A stretch of 64,000 nt of DNA from Xiphydria camelus (taxonomy: Eukaryota > Arthropoda > Insecta > Hymenoptera > Xiphydriidae). This document shows positions 22,656 through 34,464 of this stretch, piece after piece; position 1 is the stretch's first letter, and the number at the start of each line of letters is the position of its first letter. The stretch is taken from assembly GCA_963678675.1 (NCBI GenBank), contig OY783192.1:14740424-14804423 (forward strand). Reading direction: 5' to 3'. Both the position numbers and the translations under genes were made by a program. The notes beneath the pieces were generated by a model, which saw only the letters and a program-made list of their open reading frames with translations, made no database searches and had not been told where the DNA came from.

Positions 22656-22773
22656 TTAGTCTATAAATCCCTTTGAAAATATAACGAGAATAAATCAAAA
22701 GTAACGTGATTATAATTAATTGGCTCGTAGTATAATACGAAAGAGGAAATGGAGATGGTGAAAACGAGCCATA

Positions 22774-23273
22774 CCCAAGTAGCAAAAGATATATGTCAGA
22801 TATATACAAGATGTCTATATATGTCTAGAAAATGACATCTATATGTGGTATAAACATGGTTGAAATCTAGATATAGACAGCGCATATAGATGTCTGACAG
22901 ATATCCTAAGTTGACAAGAATCGATATTCTGTGGTAAATATAATAATTTCATAAAATATAACATTAATATTATTTAAAAAAATGAATTACAAGGCTTTAG
23001 AGGGTTTTCTCGTTCTCTATTTTTATTAAAGGCCGAGAAGACTAATATAGAGCCTTATAATTAAGTTTATTTAATAGTATTAACTTTTAATTTTAAACAA
23101 CCATTATATTTACTATAGAATATCTATTCTTGTCAACTTAGGATATCTGTCAGACATCTACGCGCTGTCTATATCTAGATTTCAACCACATTTATACCAA
23201 ATATAGATGTCATTAATTAGACATACATATAGACATCTTGTGGATGTCTGATAAATATCTTTTGCTACTTGGG
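22774..23273. mobile_element. CCC...GGG element with AGACATCT arrays
   Basis: Starts CCCAAGTAGCAAAAGATAT and ends in the complement ATATCTTTTGCTACTTGGG, flanked by TA on both sides (22772-22773, 23274-23275). Arms of about 150 bp carry repeated AGATGTCT/AGACATCT motifs. The AT-rich 190-bp centre is non-coding. End sequence and architecture parallel the CCCAGGTAGCA elements at 4807 and 58548. Confidence 0.8.
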
Positions 23274-23294
23274 TAAAGCTATGTACCAAAGGGA

Positions 23295-25237
23295 GCAAAG
23301 GTAAGTTAGCGCCGGACTATAAACAATCTTAATGAATTATATCTCAAAAAATTGCTCGCAATTTGCTCATCAAGAATATAAAATTGCTCTAGTGGGAGCA
23401 ATTATGAAAAAAAGTTATTAAACAATTTCGTAACAAACACTAATTTGATGATTTCTAAGTTATCCAAGTACGAACGGGATCTTTTTTGGGCTCAAAAAAT
23501 TGCTCGCAATTTGCTCATCAATAATATAAAACTGCTCCAGCGGTAGCAATTATGAAAAAAAAGTTATTAAACAATTTCGTAGCAAACACTAATTTGATGA
23601 TTTCTAAGTTATCCGAGTACGAACGGGATCTTTTTTGGGCTCAAAAAATTGCTCGCAATTTGCTCATCAAGAATATAAAATTGCTCCAGCGGTAGCGATT
23701 ATGAAAAAAAAGTTATTAAACAATTTCGTAACAAACACTAATTTGACGATTTCTAAGTTATCCGAGTACGAACGGAATCTGTTTTGGGCTCAAAAAATTA
23801 CTCGTAATTTGCTCATCAGGAATATAAAATTGCTCTAGCGGGAGCAATTATGAAAAAAAAGTTATTAAACAATTTCGTAACAAACACTCATTTGACGATT
23901 TCTAAGTTATCCAAGTACGGACGGGATCTTTTCTGGGCTCAAAAAATTGCTCGCAATTTGCTCATCACTGCCCCATCTTTTTATTTGCGTCTTATTAACG
24001 TTTTTTGCATTAAAAATAATAATTAAATTTTCGACGTTTCGAAGGCCTGGAAAACGACAGCAGGCGCCGCTAGTTTTGAAGCATGAAACTAACACCAGTA
24101 AAAACGGTTCTCAATCCAAATCTGAAATAACAATTCCTACGAAGGACAGTTCCGCTGAAAATGGTAATAAAATCTGAGATATCAGCCAAGTTAGCGTTGT
24201 AAATGTTCTTTTCACTTTTACATTATTACCACATATAAAGAGATTCGTACTTGTTAGAGTGGAACATATTTATAAGTCTATTAGCTTGTTAAATGTGCTT
24301 CGTAAAAAGTCCTTATTTTATTACGATTAAAAAAGAGTATATAGCAAAAAAGAAATTGCATGTAACGTTAACACAAGGCAATTGAGGAGCTCGCATTTTT
24401 CCTTTTCCATCGTCAAAGCTCTCTCGAGCATCCGATGTGATTTGAAACAAGTATAAACAAGTAAGACTCTCTTTATATGTGGTAATATTGTAAAGTGAAA
24501 AGAACATTTACAACGCTAACTTGGCTGATATCTCGGATTTTATTACCATTTTCAGCGGAACTGTAATTCTTAGGAACTGTTATTTCAGATTTGGATTGAG
24601 AACCGTTTTTACTGGTGTTAGTTTCATGTTTCAAAACTAGCGGCGCTACTGCCGTTTTCCCAGGCCTTCGAAACGTCGAAAATTTAATTATTATTTTTAA
24701 TGCAAAAAAACGTTAATAAAACGCAAATAAAAAGGTGGGGCAGTGATGAGCAAATTACGAGCAATTTTTTGAGCCCCAAAGATCCCGTTCGTACTGTTTG
24801 TTACGAAATTGTTTAATAACTTTTTTTTCATAATTGCTCCCGCTAGAGCAATTTTATATTCTTGATTAGCAAATTGCGAGTAATTTTTTGAGCCCAGAAA
24901 AGATCCAGTTCGTACTCGGATGACTTAGAAATCGTCAAATTAGCGTTTGTTACGAAATTGTTTAATAACTTTTTTTTCATAATTGCTACCGCTGGAGCAG
25001 TTTTATATTATTGATGAGCAAATTGCGAGCAATTTTTTGAGCCCAAAAAAGATCCCGTTCGTACTTGGATAACTTAGAAATCATCAAATTAGTGTTTGTT
25101 ACGAAATTGTTTAATAACTTTTTTTCATAATTGCTCCCACTAGAGCAATTTTATATTCTTGATGAGCAAATTGCGAGCAATTTTTTTAGATATAATTCAT
25201 TAAGATTGTTTATAGTCCGGCGCTAACTTACCTTTGC
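23295..25237. mobile_element. Foldback element with tandem 149-bp units in its arms
   Basis: Outer ends GCAAAGGTAAGTTAGCGCCG and its complement. In the left arm a unit beginning TCAAAAAATTGCTCGCAATT starts at 23344, 23492, 23641, 23790 and 23939 (period 148-149). The right arm has the inverted units, about three and a half. Inside these lie a second arm pair (24000-24240 / 24480-24720, including TTCGACGTTTCGAAGGCCTG and AAACTAACACCAGTAAAAAC) and a 240-bp loop. Long inverted arms built of tandem units are the hallmark of Foldback/Galileo-type elements of the P superfamily; no transposase is present, so that link is by form only. Confidence 0.75.
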
Positions 25238-25274
25238 TGACATACGGTAGGGCAGAGATCGATAATATACCCCG

Positions 25275-25445
25275 ATAGCCAAGCGTGACTTTCACCCGAG
25301 CGTCACGCGGTGGCAGCACGCCGTGTTGGCACGGGAGATTCACTGTGCCGCCACCGTGTGGTTGTCACCGAGTGACGTTACTCATACGTTACTGGGATGC
25401 CACGGAGTGATTGTCACTGGGTGACGTAACTGTGACGCCACTGTG
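25275..25445. repeat. Array of GTGACG/GTCACC motifs, possible orphan transposon end
   Basis: Begins TACCCCGATAGCCAAGCGTG and carries a dozen GTCACC/GTGACG/GTGCC motifs in both orientations in 170 bp. This looks like the subterminal array of a CCC-type element, but no matching right end is visible in the window. Confidence 0.45.
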
Positions 25446-25545
25446 ACTTAATCTTTTAAAAAATCCAAATTGTTCAATAAAAATTAAAAATTATATATTA
25501 GGTGTTGGAATTAATTCGTAGCGTTTTTTAATGAAAAAATACCAT

Positions 25546-25879
25546 ATGTCCCACTCTGTACGGGCCAGTTTGAAGTTACCTTCGGGGAAGCTTGGTCGGT
25601 ACTTGAGTGATTTAATACCGGTAGAGAAGTCGAGTCGGTAGTTAGAGTTGGTGTCAATTCGGGAGATCGAAGCGTCTAACTTCTAAATTATGGATTTAAA
25701 TGGAGTGGAAATTACTCACCATTATTCACAAATTCATAATTTCGAGGTTAGACGCTTCGATCTCCCGAATTGACACCAACTCTAACTACCGACTCGACTT
25801 CTACCGGTATTAAATCACTTAAGTACCGACCAAGCCTCCCCGAAGGTAACTTCAAACTGGCCCGTACAGAGTGGGACAT
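25546..25879. mobile_element. Near-perfect palindromic MITE
   Basis: ATGTCCCACTCTGTACGGGC at the left is mirrored by GCCCGTACAGAGTGGGACAT at the right; the arms (about 130 bp, including AGTCGAGTCGGTAGTTAGAG) differ at few positions. Half of a second copy lies at 56516-56688. Confidence 0.75.
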
Positions 25880-25885
25880 GTACAG

Positions 25886-26640
25886 GTACATGCATGTACC
25901 TCACTTCTATTTCATCTCTTCTTCGCCTCTGGTGTAACGATGGAAATTACAAAATATCATAACTTTTCTGTAATATTTCTGCAATATTTTACAATACTCG
26001 TGAACACTACCGTATATGTTAGAAATATATATTTCTCGATAAATTCGCGAATGTTGCGAAATATCATAAAAACGTTTCGGTCTCATTACGTCGAAAGATC
26101 TCCTCGATAAGGTACAGCTCGATAAGATTGTACTTGTCAGGGCTGAATTATATAGGGTTTTTATAATTATTTTAGAAAGTCCCAGAACAAAACAGGTGCA
26201 GTAAAATATCGATGCTGTCCTAGAAGGAATGAGGAATAACCCTCGAATCCTAATCGGTATCAATGATTCCTCATTGACTGTCGTTACAACGGAGACGAAG
26301 AACAGATGAAATAGAAGTGAGGTACATGTACACTTCAGGTTTGACAGGTCGGTGTGTAAATTGGAACTTGTAATAGTACGAAAGAGGAAATATATCGATA
26401 GAGAAAAAATAATGATAAAGTAATTACTTGATTGTGTGTTGTGATCCAATTCCATTGCATCTCCTATTTTTCTCTCATGGCTTTGATTGTGACAGAGAAG
26501 AAAAGCCAAGAATCGTCTCGTGCTCGCATAACGCTGAAACAAAAAATAGAATTATCACAAAGAGATAATTGTCCTTCCATCGAAAGTGAGGTTAAAGCTG
26601 TCAGATGGCAATAAACTTATCTGATAGTAATTCTTCTGAG
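25886..26640. repeat. Derivative of an IS630/Tc1/mariner-type element, copy A
   Basis: Contains inverted copies of GTACCTCACTTCTATTTCAT (about 25896 and 26310) around a decayed frame reading RYKV/DKVQLDKIVLV and NIDAVLEGMRNNPRILI. In the better copy at 45.9 kb this frame reads RNNPRTNIRAMATEVRISKS, the N-terminal helix-turn-helix of such transposases. The outer part (26330-26600) repeats sequence found at 45300-45450 and 46900-47110. Confidence 0.6.
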
Positions 26641-27640
26641 ATACTGCCGTCTCCTTTCCTGCTCTTCATGCACAGGCAACCAGAGAAACACAGCACTGCA
26701 TCCGTTCACTATCTCGATTATCGAAAAAAAAACAAACGATTATTAAACTATACGGAGCGTCTGTCATATTCACCACTATTGAGATTCATAACTTCGATTA
26801 CACTGAATTTTTACATTTTATTAACAAGCGCGTCCGAGGATCGAAATAAACGCGAGGTTAATCGTTTCGCGAATGGAAATATTTTATTAATTTTGAAAAA
26901 CAACTAAACATTCAAGGAATATATTCTCTCACACACTCTCCCATACATTTGATGGCGTATGCGTGTGGCCGCATCTGTGTACACATTTTCGACCATGGCC
27001 GAATATCGCCGAAGACAGGAGGAATTTTTGTGAGATTTTGACATATATATATCGCCCGAGAAATCGGATTCTCGACTTTTAGGCGCAAGGGGCGTGGCTT
27101 CGCGTTGCTAAGGAAAAATCTCTGTTAATATGTAACTTACAACATTTACTCTGGTCTCTATCGATAGAGAATAGTCGATTTATATGGCGTAACTAAGCAT
27201 AGTTTTGGTTATAACCGTATATTTATTGAGAAAATTCGATGTAAACATTGAGGGGTGCAGGGGGCAGACATTTGTGGTGTAAAGAGACACGGGTGCTCGC
27301 GACATCAGCGCTGTCGTATCTGAGCGCGGAACTACTTGAACGAACATGCCGCGAGACACTGCCGTGTCTCTTGAACAGCGAATATGTGTGGTGTGCCTGC
27401 ACCCAGGGTTCCTCCACGCGGTGACGGCGGGCAACGGTTTTTTTTATTGTTTATTTTTCCGGCAAAATGACTGGATGAAGGCGTCCAAGCCGTCATGGCA
27501 GGCACACGGAAATGTGTTACGATACAGGGGTTCTCACAAGGAACCCCAGTATCGGCGGTTGGTCTGGATAAGCAAGCGGGCCCGCAATCGTCGTCATCAA
27601 GCGACCGCAGCTCTGCATTGGTGGAAAACTTGGCTACTGT
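26640..27640. other. Region without assigned gene
   Basis: A GC-richer stretch at 27220-27640 is open on both strands for about 110 codons (27332-27681), but the two frames overlap antisense and show no motif. It may be the 5' leader of the element that follows. Confidence 0.35.
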
Positions 27641-27649
27641 GTAGAGTCT

Positions 27650-29602
27650 ATCACTACAAGTTCGGATCACATATGCAATAAGGATCCAGATTCATTTTGC
27701 TATGTTTGTGGTAAGAATGAAGCATCAAAGAATCGCAAACGTATTTCAGAGCGTATAAGGAATATGTATAAGGATTGTTTTGATTTGAACATGATAGATG
27801 AAGGTAATGATTGGGCCACACATCATTTGTGCTTCTTGTAACACAATGTTTCATCGTTATGATAAATCTCGAGACAAGAAATATCTCAATTTTCTTATAC
27901 CAATACATTGGACCAAAGCGCAATCTAGAAAAGATTGTTATTTCTGCAAAACATACGATATCTAACTGGGTACAATATGAAAAATAAATCACATAAAGTA
28001 TGCTAACGTTACGAGTGTCATACTACCTGTTATTTCCAACGAGGACAATACAAACAAACAGAATTTTAGTTCAGATGGAATGGAAATAGACGAGAATAAA
28101 GCAAACGTTGAAAGAGAAAATATAGATCAGCGTAGAGATTGTGTGAATGAGGATGAACAGTACGATGATAATAATAGAGATAAGAGCTATATGAGTGGAA
28201 CTGATAGCGAAGATGAAAGTTACACGAGTGAAAATGAAACTGATAATGACGATGAGAGATATATGAGCGGAAATGAAAGTGGCAGCGAAGATGGCCAAAC
28301 GAATGATGAAGAAAGTGAAACTGAAGATGATTCTCATGAATACGTTCCAACGGGTTGTAAGAATAAAAAGCCTCAATTGTTCTCACAGGAAGAACTGAAG
28401 GATTTCATTCGAAACATGAGATTGCCGAAAGATGTTGCCGAGTACTGTGCTTCTACGTTGAAAAAGAGAAATCTGCTGAAGAAGAAAACGAAGGTAACGT
28501 TTTACAGGACAAGAGGAAAAATTTAGGAGCTTTTTCTCTCGTAATTCAAATAAGTCTCTCGTTTATTGTAATAATATCAAAGGATTAATCGACGAATTAA
28601 AGCCCGATACTTATAGTGCTGATCAATGGAGACTTTTTATCGATTCTAGTAAACGTAGTCTCAAAGCAGTCTTACTCCACAATACTAATGTATACGCACC
28701 AATACCAGTTGCGCATTCGACTGTTATGAATGAATCGTATGAATGTTTGAAAACTCTATTAGCAGCAATAAAATGTGATGACCACAAATGGCAAGTTTGC
28801 GGAGATTTTAAAATCCTCACAATGATTCTGGGACAGCAATCTATCTATACAAAAAAACCGTGTTATCTTTGTAAATGGGATAGTAGAGATAAACAAAATC
28901 ATTACGTGAAAAAGGTTTGGGAACCTAAAACATCCTTCGTTGTAGGATCCGACAATATCTTACAGCAGCCGTTGATAGATTCAAAGAAGGTATTGATACC
29001 TCCATTACATATAAAGTTAGGACTCATGAAACAATTCGTCAAAGCGTTGAATAAAGAAAGCGATTGTTACAAATACTTACGAGATCAATTTCCAGGTCTA
29101 TCTGATGCTAAAGGATGGGGGAGTATTCGATGGACCTCAGATCAGAAAAATGTTTAGAGATAATCACTTCGTTACTCAAATGAGCACTACTGAGAAGAAT
29201 GCGTGGGTTAGCTTCAAGAAAGTATGTAACAATTTTCTAGGCAATCATAAAAGCTCGGACTACAACAAAATAATATCTGACATGGTTGAGAATTTCAGGA
29301 GATTGGAATGTAACATGAGTTTAAAATTACATATGATGGACGGTCATGTGGACGAATTTCCAGATAACGTTGGCAATTTCAGTGAAGAACAAGGAGAACG
29401 TTTCCAACAAGATTTTAAAGATGTAGAACGAAGATTTCAGGGTAGATGGGATGAAAACATGATGGCAGAATTCTATTGGATGTTGCAGAGAGAAAGCGCG
29501 GAAAAAGGAAAAAAACACAAGAGAAATCCCTTGCACAGATCTTTTGAGAATAAACGAGTACGTTATAAAAGAAGGCGAAACGATGAAGAAGTAGCAGAGT
29601 GA
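27650..29602 (+). pseudogene. TE-encoded protein, same family as 35265-36955 (CACTA-like transposase?), copy 1
   Basis: An N-terminal zinc-binding region (DSFCYVCGK near 27695, then ISERIRNMYKDCF, CNTMF, KDCYFC) leads to a 148-codon frame from 28080 rich in Asp, Glu and Ser (SDSEDES-type linker) and ending LPKDVAEYCASTLKKRNLLK. After a frameshift near 28520 come VYCNNIKGLIDELKP, AVLLHNTNVYAPIPVAHSTV, WQVCGDFKILTMILGQQS, CYLCKWDSRD and IPPLHIKLGLMKQFVKALNK; after another at about 29110, KNAWVSFKKV, MDGHVDEFPDNVGNFSEEQG and ERFQQDFKDVERR. The aligned copy at 35-37 kb shows the same order. I infer an RNase H-fold transposase with acidic residues at CGDFK and in EEQGERF. Three or more frameshifts break it. 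Confidence 0.6.
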
Positions 29603-29609
29603 AATACAA

Positions 29610-30170
29610 AATACACGTTCCAGCGACTCCAAAAATATAACGGAGTGATGATGCGAAAAGATTTGAACATTTTTGCTGGATTTGACCTTGAAATGAACTT
29701 GACCCTGACATACTGGTGGCAAACGAACCTCGGATTCTAACTCAGTGACCTCGAAAACATATTGACGTGGTAGTTTATTCTCGTGAAGACACATTTACTT
29801 ATTTTTGCAATTGTCATATGAACCTTCCATACAATAATATAAAGTGACCTTGAAATGACCTTAGGGGTTGTTATCAAAAAAATTGGATACATATCTAGAC
29901 GTAAAATTTCCCGTTCTTTCAGAATCTGCAGTAAAAAAATTCATTTTTGGGAGAATAAATACATTTGACCTTGAAATGTCCTTGAATTTGACCTTGTTGG
30001 ATCAAACGGACATCGAATTTGGATTCAGCGACCCCAAAAATATATAGGAATAATAATTTGAATCGATTTGACTATTTTTCCAGGATTTGACCTTGAAATG
30101 ACCTTGAACGTAACGTGATGGAGACAAACGGATACCGGATTCCGATTCAGCGACCTCAAAAACATAAAGA
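29610..30170 (+). repeat. Degenerate tandem array with 'TGACCTTGAAATGACCTTG'
   Basis: CAGCGACYCCAAAAATATA-type blocks at 29613, 29743, 30025 and 30148 alternate with TTTGACCTTGAAATGACCTT at about 29690, 29847, 29976 and 30090. The array directly follows the transposase-like gene and is the likely subterminal repeat of its element. It has the same grammar as the arms of 34465-38039. Confidence 0.6.
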
Positions 30171-30179
30171 TATACTCGT

Positions 30180-31790
30180 CTGGTTCCGGGAACAGGAATT
30201 TTTTTTTGTGTGTGCCTGTGTTATAGTACTTAAAGTGGCGATATCGCTACTTTACTTCGACAAGTTATTTAGTTTTTGCAATAAGTTCGGCTTTATTTCG
30301 ACTATGTTAAAACGTAGACAACTGAAAATAGCCGAATTTTGAGTTACCTAGTTCTTACATTTCCCCGACGATATGATATTATGCAATAATGAATGTGAAA
30401 GAAAGCTCATACGGCACGCGTTGTATAAGCTTGTCTTATTTAATCATTCTTTCCATAGGAACATGTTAAGTACGATGTCGTTATTGCGTGAATATACTGC
30501 CAACCTCTATAAAATTTTATATTTTCAATTTTAATACTTAATAATATATTTTATGCTGTAATGCATGCAATTGACCGTTCACAAAAGAAATTATACTAAT
30601 GGACGAAAGACTCAAGTCATAAGCCTAGTTTTGTGTGGACTAATATTATTGAAAAAATATTAAAAATTGTGAAATATATATATTTAATTATGAGATTGAG
30701 ATTAGGATAATTTTGATGTAGTCTATAATAATTCTGCAACAATTATGTGCCCGTATTAAAAGTATTTCCCCCGTAAAAGATGTATTAAAACATAAAGAAT
30801 ATAAATTATCGATGTAACTTAAATATTGTATAAATATTGAACGAATATTTTATGTATATTCGATGTTCTCAGATATCTATGGGGTATGTGTAGAACATTC
30901 ATGATGTATTAGCATAAAGGATGTAAAGTATAGTTAAATTTACTATATCAAATATATTTGAGATTTGAGGAATTTTGACACACATGGCAAGCCACATATA
31001 ATTGTTTATATCTATGACTTTAGTAGCTTTCTTTAACTAACTCATATGAGAAATATAGTGTAATCTCTCGTTAAAACTTTCTTAGCAATACCTGCAGTCT
31101 ACAAGTTTGAACGATATATAATGGTAGAAGATCACTTCACGTGAATGTGTATCTGTTATTCATATGAATATATATTCATATGAATTGCTTTAAAAGAAAT
31201 TACATAACAATTTTTAAAATAAAATACTTATAAATCAATGTAATCCAAAGCTGAATGAGATAAATAATGCAGCATTAGCAAGCTTTCGAATGGCAGAATA
31301 ATGGTATTCTTATACAAGAATGATTATTATCTTATGATTACAAGAAATATATATATGTACTTTTTTTCAACCGTTCCTTGCCATAATTGACATTATGTAC
31401 TGAAGTACCAAGTGGCAAACAAATTTTCACGTTATATGAGAAAAGGATTGTTTCGTTTATCTATTTGAGATTTCGTGAAGTAGAGGCGCGCCAATTTTTG
31501 TAAAAAAGAAATTACGCGTGAAAGAATATGCGTGTTTTTCTCCATAATCTCCGAGGCTTATTCGTTTTCAGATTGAGAAATTGATGAACGTACTTGGCAA
31601 TATGCCCTGATTTCAATTCTTTTGTAGGTGGAATTATTTATCTTGTAATTTAGAGAATGTTTCATTTAAATATTGTACGGTTTTTATATATAGGGGAGAA
31701 AACCATACGTACTTGGCGCATCCTTTTACATCGGTGGTGTTTTTTAGAGTTTCGGAACTTCTACGGTTTCCGCTACGCACGGTAAAAACC
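30180..31790. other. AT-rich region without assigned gene
   Basis: No frame beyond 75 codons with any motif and no long inverted repeats seen. A palindromic ATTCATATGAATATATATTC lies near 31160. Confidence 0.4.
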
Positions 31791-31792
31791 TT

Positions 31793-33702
31793 AAATAGAC
31801 AAAAAATACGCAAGATAATTCGTTCTGTTTTAAAGGCTTAATTTATTGTTACATTATAAAAAGGTAATCAGTCACCATAACTTTCGCAACTTCCCGAGTC
31901 GAAGATTTTGACCTGGTAAGCCCTGCTAAGAATGAACGTTTGCAGGTCTAAAAGGAATGAACCAGGTCTTCGTGAAATGTAGAAAGTAAACCTTGCTTGT
32001 CCTTCCATAGCCTAGTTACGGTGAATATCAGATGCAAACAGGTCTAACACGGACTTTTCACAGTAGACCTGGGAAAAGTTTTACTACCGAGAGCCGACAG
32101 TCGGGGGCCAGGAGCCGCGAGCCGAGGGTCGAGAGGGTCGGCGCTATCTGGCGTCAGGCCGCCAAAGCATGACGGGTCGCCACACGACAAACTTTAATTA
32201 AACACAAACTCTCACAAAATATTTAACCAAGATAACTGATCATTTTCTTTTTTACAAATACCTATTGTTAAGGGGTTTAAAGAGTAGATAAATACCAAAA
32301 GTATTTAAAAATCTGACACAGGCAAGTTCCCTATTAATTAATTATTATTTGAAAACCACTAAATGTATTAAATAACTTAATTTATGAAAATGATAGTAAA
32401 TTTGAGGTCAGATTTTTATTATATTCTTTTCGTTGAAAGAGAAATGAGTTGAGAAAATAGGAACATCATATTCCTCACTCCTTCCCTTTCCCGCTATAAT
32501 AATTCCTCTTCCAATGAAGAAAATTAAATTTTAATTTTATTTATCTATATTTTATTCATTCACAAAAATGTGTATATTTTTATTGATTGATTGATTGATT
32601 TATCAACATTATAGAGAGAGGAATTAATAAAATTGGTAATACATTGCCCACCCCCCCTTTCCTTTCAATTCAAGGCTACCTATAAATAATTTTCCGTTCA
32701 GAATGTTTAATTGATTATCTACGAATTTTAAATTATACGAAAAAGAGCTAAACAGACGTGTTAGGACATCTACTAGCCTGAAAGAATATATCCGACTTAT
32801 TAAGGACAGTGAAGGCCATATTTACATATCAGGACAACTCAGGTTTTAGAGGAAAATCCCTTTACAGGTATTCTAAGACTCTACCCGGTCTACCCAGGTC
32901 TAAACAGACCTTAAAGCAGGTCTATTCAGAATTGAACAGGTCAAAATCTTCGACTCGGGTTACTATAAGTATTGCTGCAAATTCTTGGATGATGTTCATC
33001 GTAAAAATATGAGAAACATAAATAATTTTGATACCTCACGCATCTTATAAATGATACCTCTTTACAATTATATTTCGAATCTCGCAGCTGTGGTGGAAAA
33101 TAAATCTGGTTAACATTTGCAAAAATAATTCTTTCTTTATTTAACTTCGAGGCAAACCATGCATATATGTTATCATTTTTATAAAAACTGGAGCAGATAA
33201 TTGGCGTTGAATTAAAAAATGAATTTTGACAGCATCTCCCCCCTGTATGAAATCTCGATTTTTTTGTAAAACGTGAACAGAGTTTTGAAATTTTTGAATA
33301 AAATTGTTGACCTGACGGAAGAATTACACGTCGTAAAGCTGGCAATACTGGGTGTAGTATTTTATAAAAAATAGTAAAGTATGCATGACTTGCCTCGAGG
33401 TTAAATAATGAAAGCACTATCTTTACAAATGTCAACTAGATTTCTCTTCCAACACAGTTTCGAAATTCGAAATGTAACTGTAAGAAAAAGGTATCACTTA
33501 TAAGATACGCAAGATGTCAAAATTATTGTTGTTTTTTGTATTTTTAGGATGAATATATCATCTAAGAATTCGTAGCAATAGCTATTTAATGAGTTGCGAA
33601 AGTGTGATGACGACAGATTACCCTTTCACGATGTAACTAGAAATTAAGCCTTTAAAATAAAACAATTATCTTTTGTATATTTTTCGTCTATTTACTTGGG
33701 AG
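31793..33702. mobile_element. Old foldback element, left arm split by a later insertion
   Basis: The left arm (31800-31892 plus 32962-33010) and right arm (about 33540-33700) are complementary: TTTTAAAGGCTTAATTT and CTTTCGCAACT are mirrored at 33640 and 33595, and ATTGCTGCAAATTCTTGGAT at 32972 answers ATCTAAGAATTCGTAGCAAT at 33557. Between lies a minus-strand open frame of 164 codons (32941-33435) with no motif I recognise, rich in F, Y, S and C; it may be a relic of the element's gene. Confidence 0.65.
31893..32959. mobile_element. CCC...GGG element with CAGGTCTA arrays
   Basis: Starts CCCGAGTCGAAGATTTTGAC and ends in the exact complement GTCAAAATCTTCGACTCGGG, flanked by TT on both sides (31891-31892, 32960-32961). 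Removing it plus one TT restores the arm of the surrounding foldback, so the ends are exact. CAGGTCTA/TAGACCTG motifs cluster at both ends (31913-32090 and 32885-32945). The centre is AT-rich and non-coding. Confidence 0.85.
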
Positions 33703-33704
33703 AT

Positions 33705-34390
33705 CGTTTCTACTATTAATATTTACAAATTCAGAAATTTATATCTCATGTTCACAAAGGCCCATTTGGACGAACGCTCGGATATGTATAATTTTTTTTG
33801 GCTGTAAATATAAAAAAAATTTGAACCTAATCCCAGGTTTCTACACTGTGGCCTCTCCTTGTCAGTTCAACCTCTCGCTACAACAAGACCATGAATACTA
33901 ACAATAAGAATAAAAATTATTCATATAAAAAAAAATGTTCTTCTATTGTAACATGAGCCCTATTACGAGTGGTATACAGCTACCTGACTAAAGTAGTAAT
34001 GTCATTCTCTCGGCGAGAGCCAAGCAGAGCTCTTCTCAGAAGATTACGTGACTATCCGAGTTAGGACTGCAGTTGCATGTCACTTATGTCACTAAACACA
34101 CGTAAAGGTAGTATCAGAAACAGTTACTTTTGTTGCGCAGCACATTAAAAAACTGCGCAACTTGAACTGCTGCAAATGTGAACACCCATGCAACCTGCAA
34201 CGTTGCAATCGAAGCCTGGTTGCGTGCAGTAATTTTTTGTTGCGCGCAGTTTAAGAAGCAGCCGTGTGTCAATAGCTATTGCGGAAGGTTGTAAGCGCAG
34301 CAAAAGTTTTTAAATCAGTTGAAACTTTTATTGCGGCTGCCGGTGCAGTATTGTGTTGATGTGGGAACTAAACGCAGGGTGAGTACAGTA
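33705..34390. other. Spacer and probable 3' end of the Harbinger element
   Basis: 33705-34120 shows nothing recognisable. 34125-34330 is rich in TTGCGCAGC/GCAACGTTGC palindromes and GTGAACACCC, resembling the GTGTGAACACTG stretch near 40060; the two may be opposite ends of the Harbinger element. Confidence 0.35.
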
Positions 34391-34464
34391 GGGATGTGCG
34401 ATGTTGCCCAAAAAAACATCGATTTGAAAAACATCATAAGTCGCCTGGCATACCTCTGGTATAA

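Noticed and set aside
27332..27681. Two overlapping antisense frames of about 112 codons
   Set aside because: No motif, mutual overlap and GC-rich composition explain the lack of stops; not supported as genes.
28066..28386. His/Phe/Tyr-rich minus-strand frames
   Set aside because: They are the antisense of the acidic linker of the transposase-like gene.
32941..33435. 164-codon minus-strand frame
   Set aside because: Long for its composition but without motif, repeats or start context; noted under the foldback rather than called a gene.
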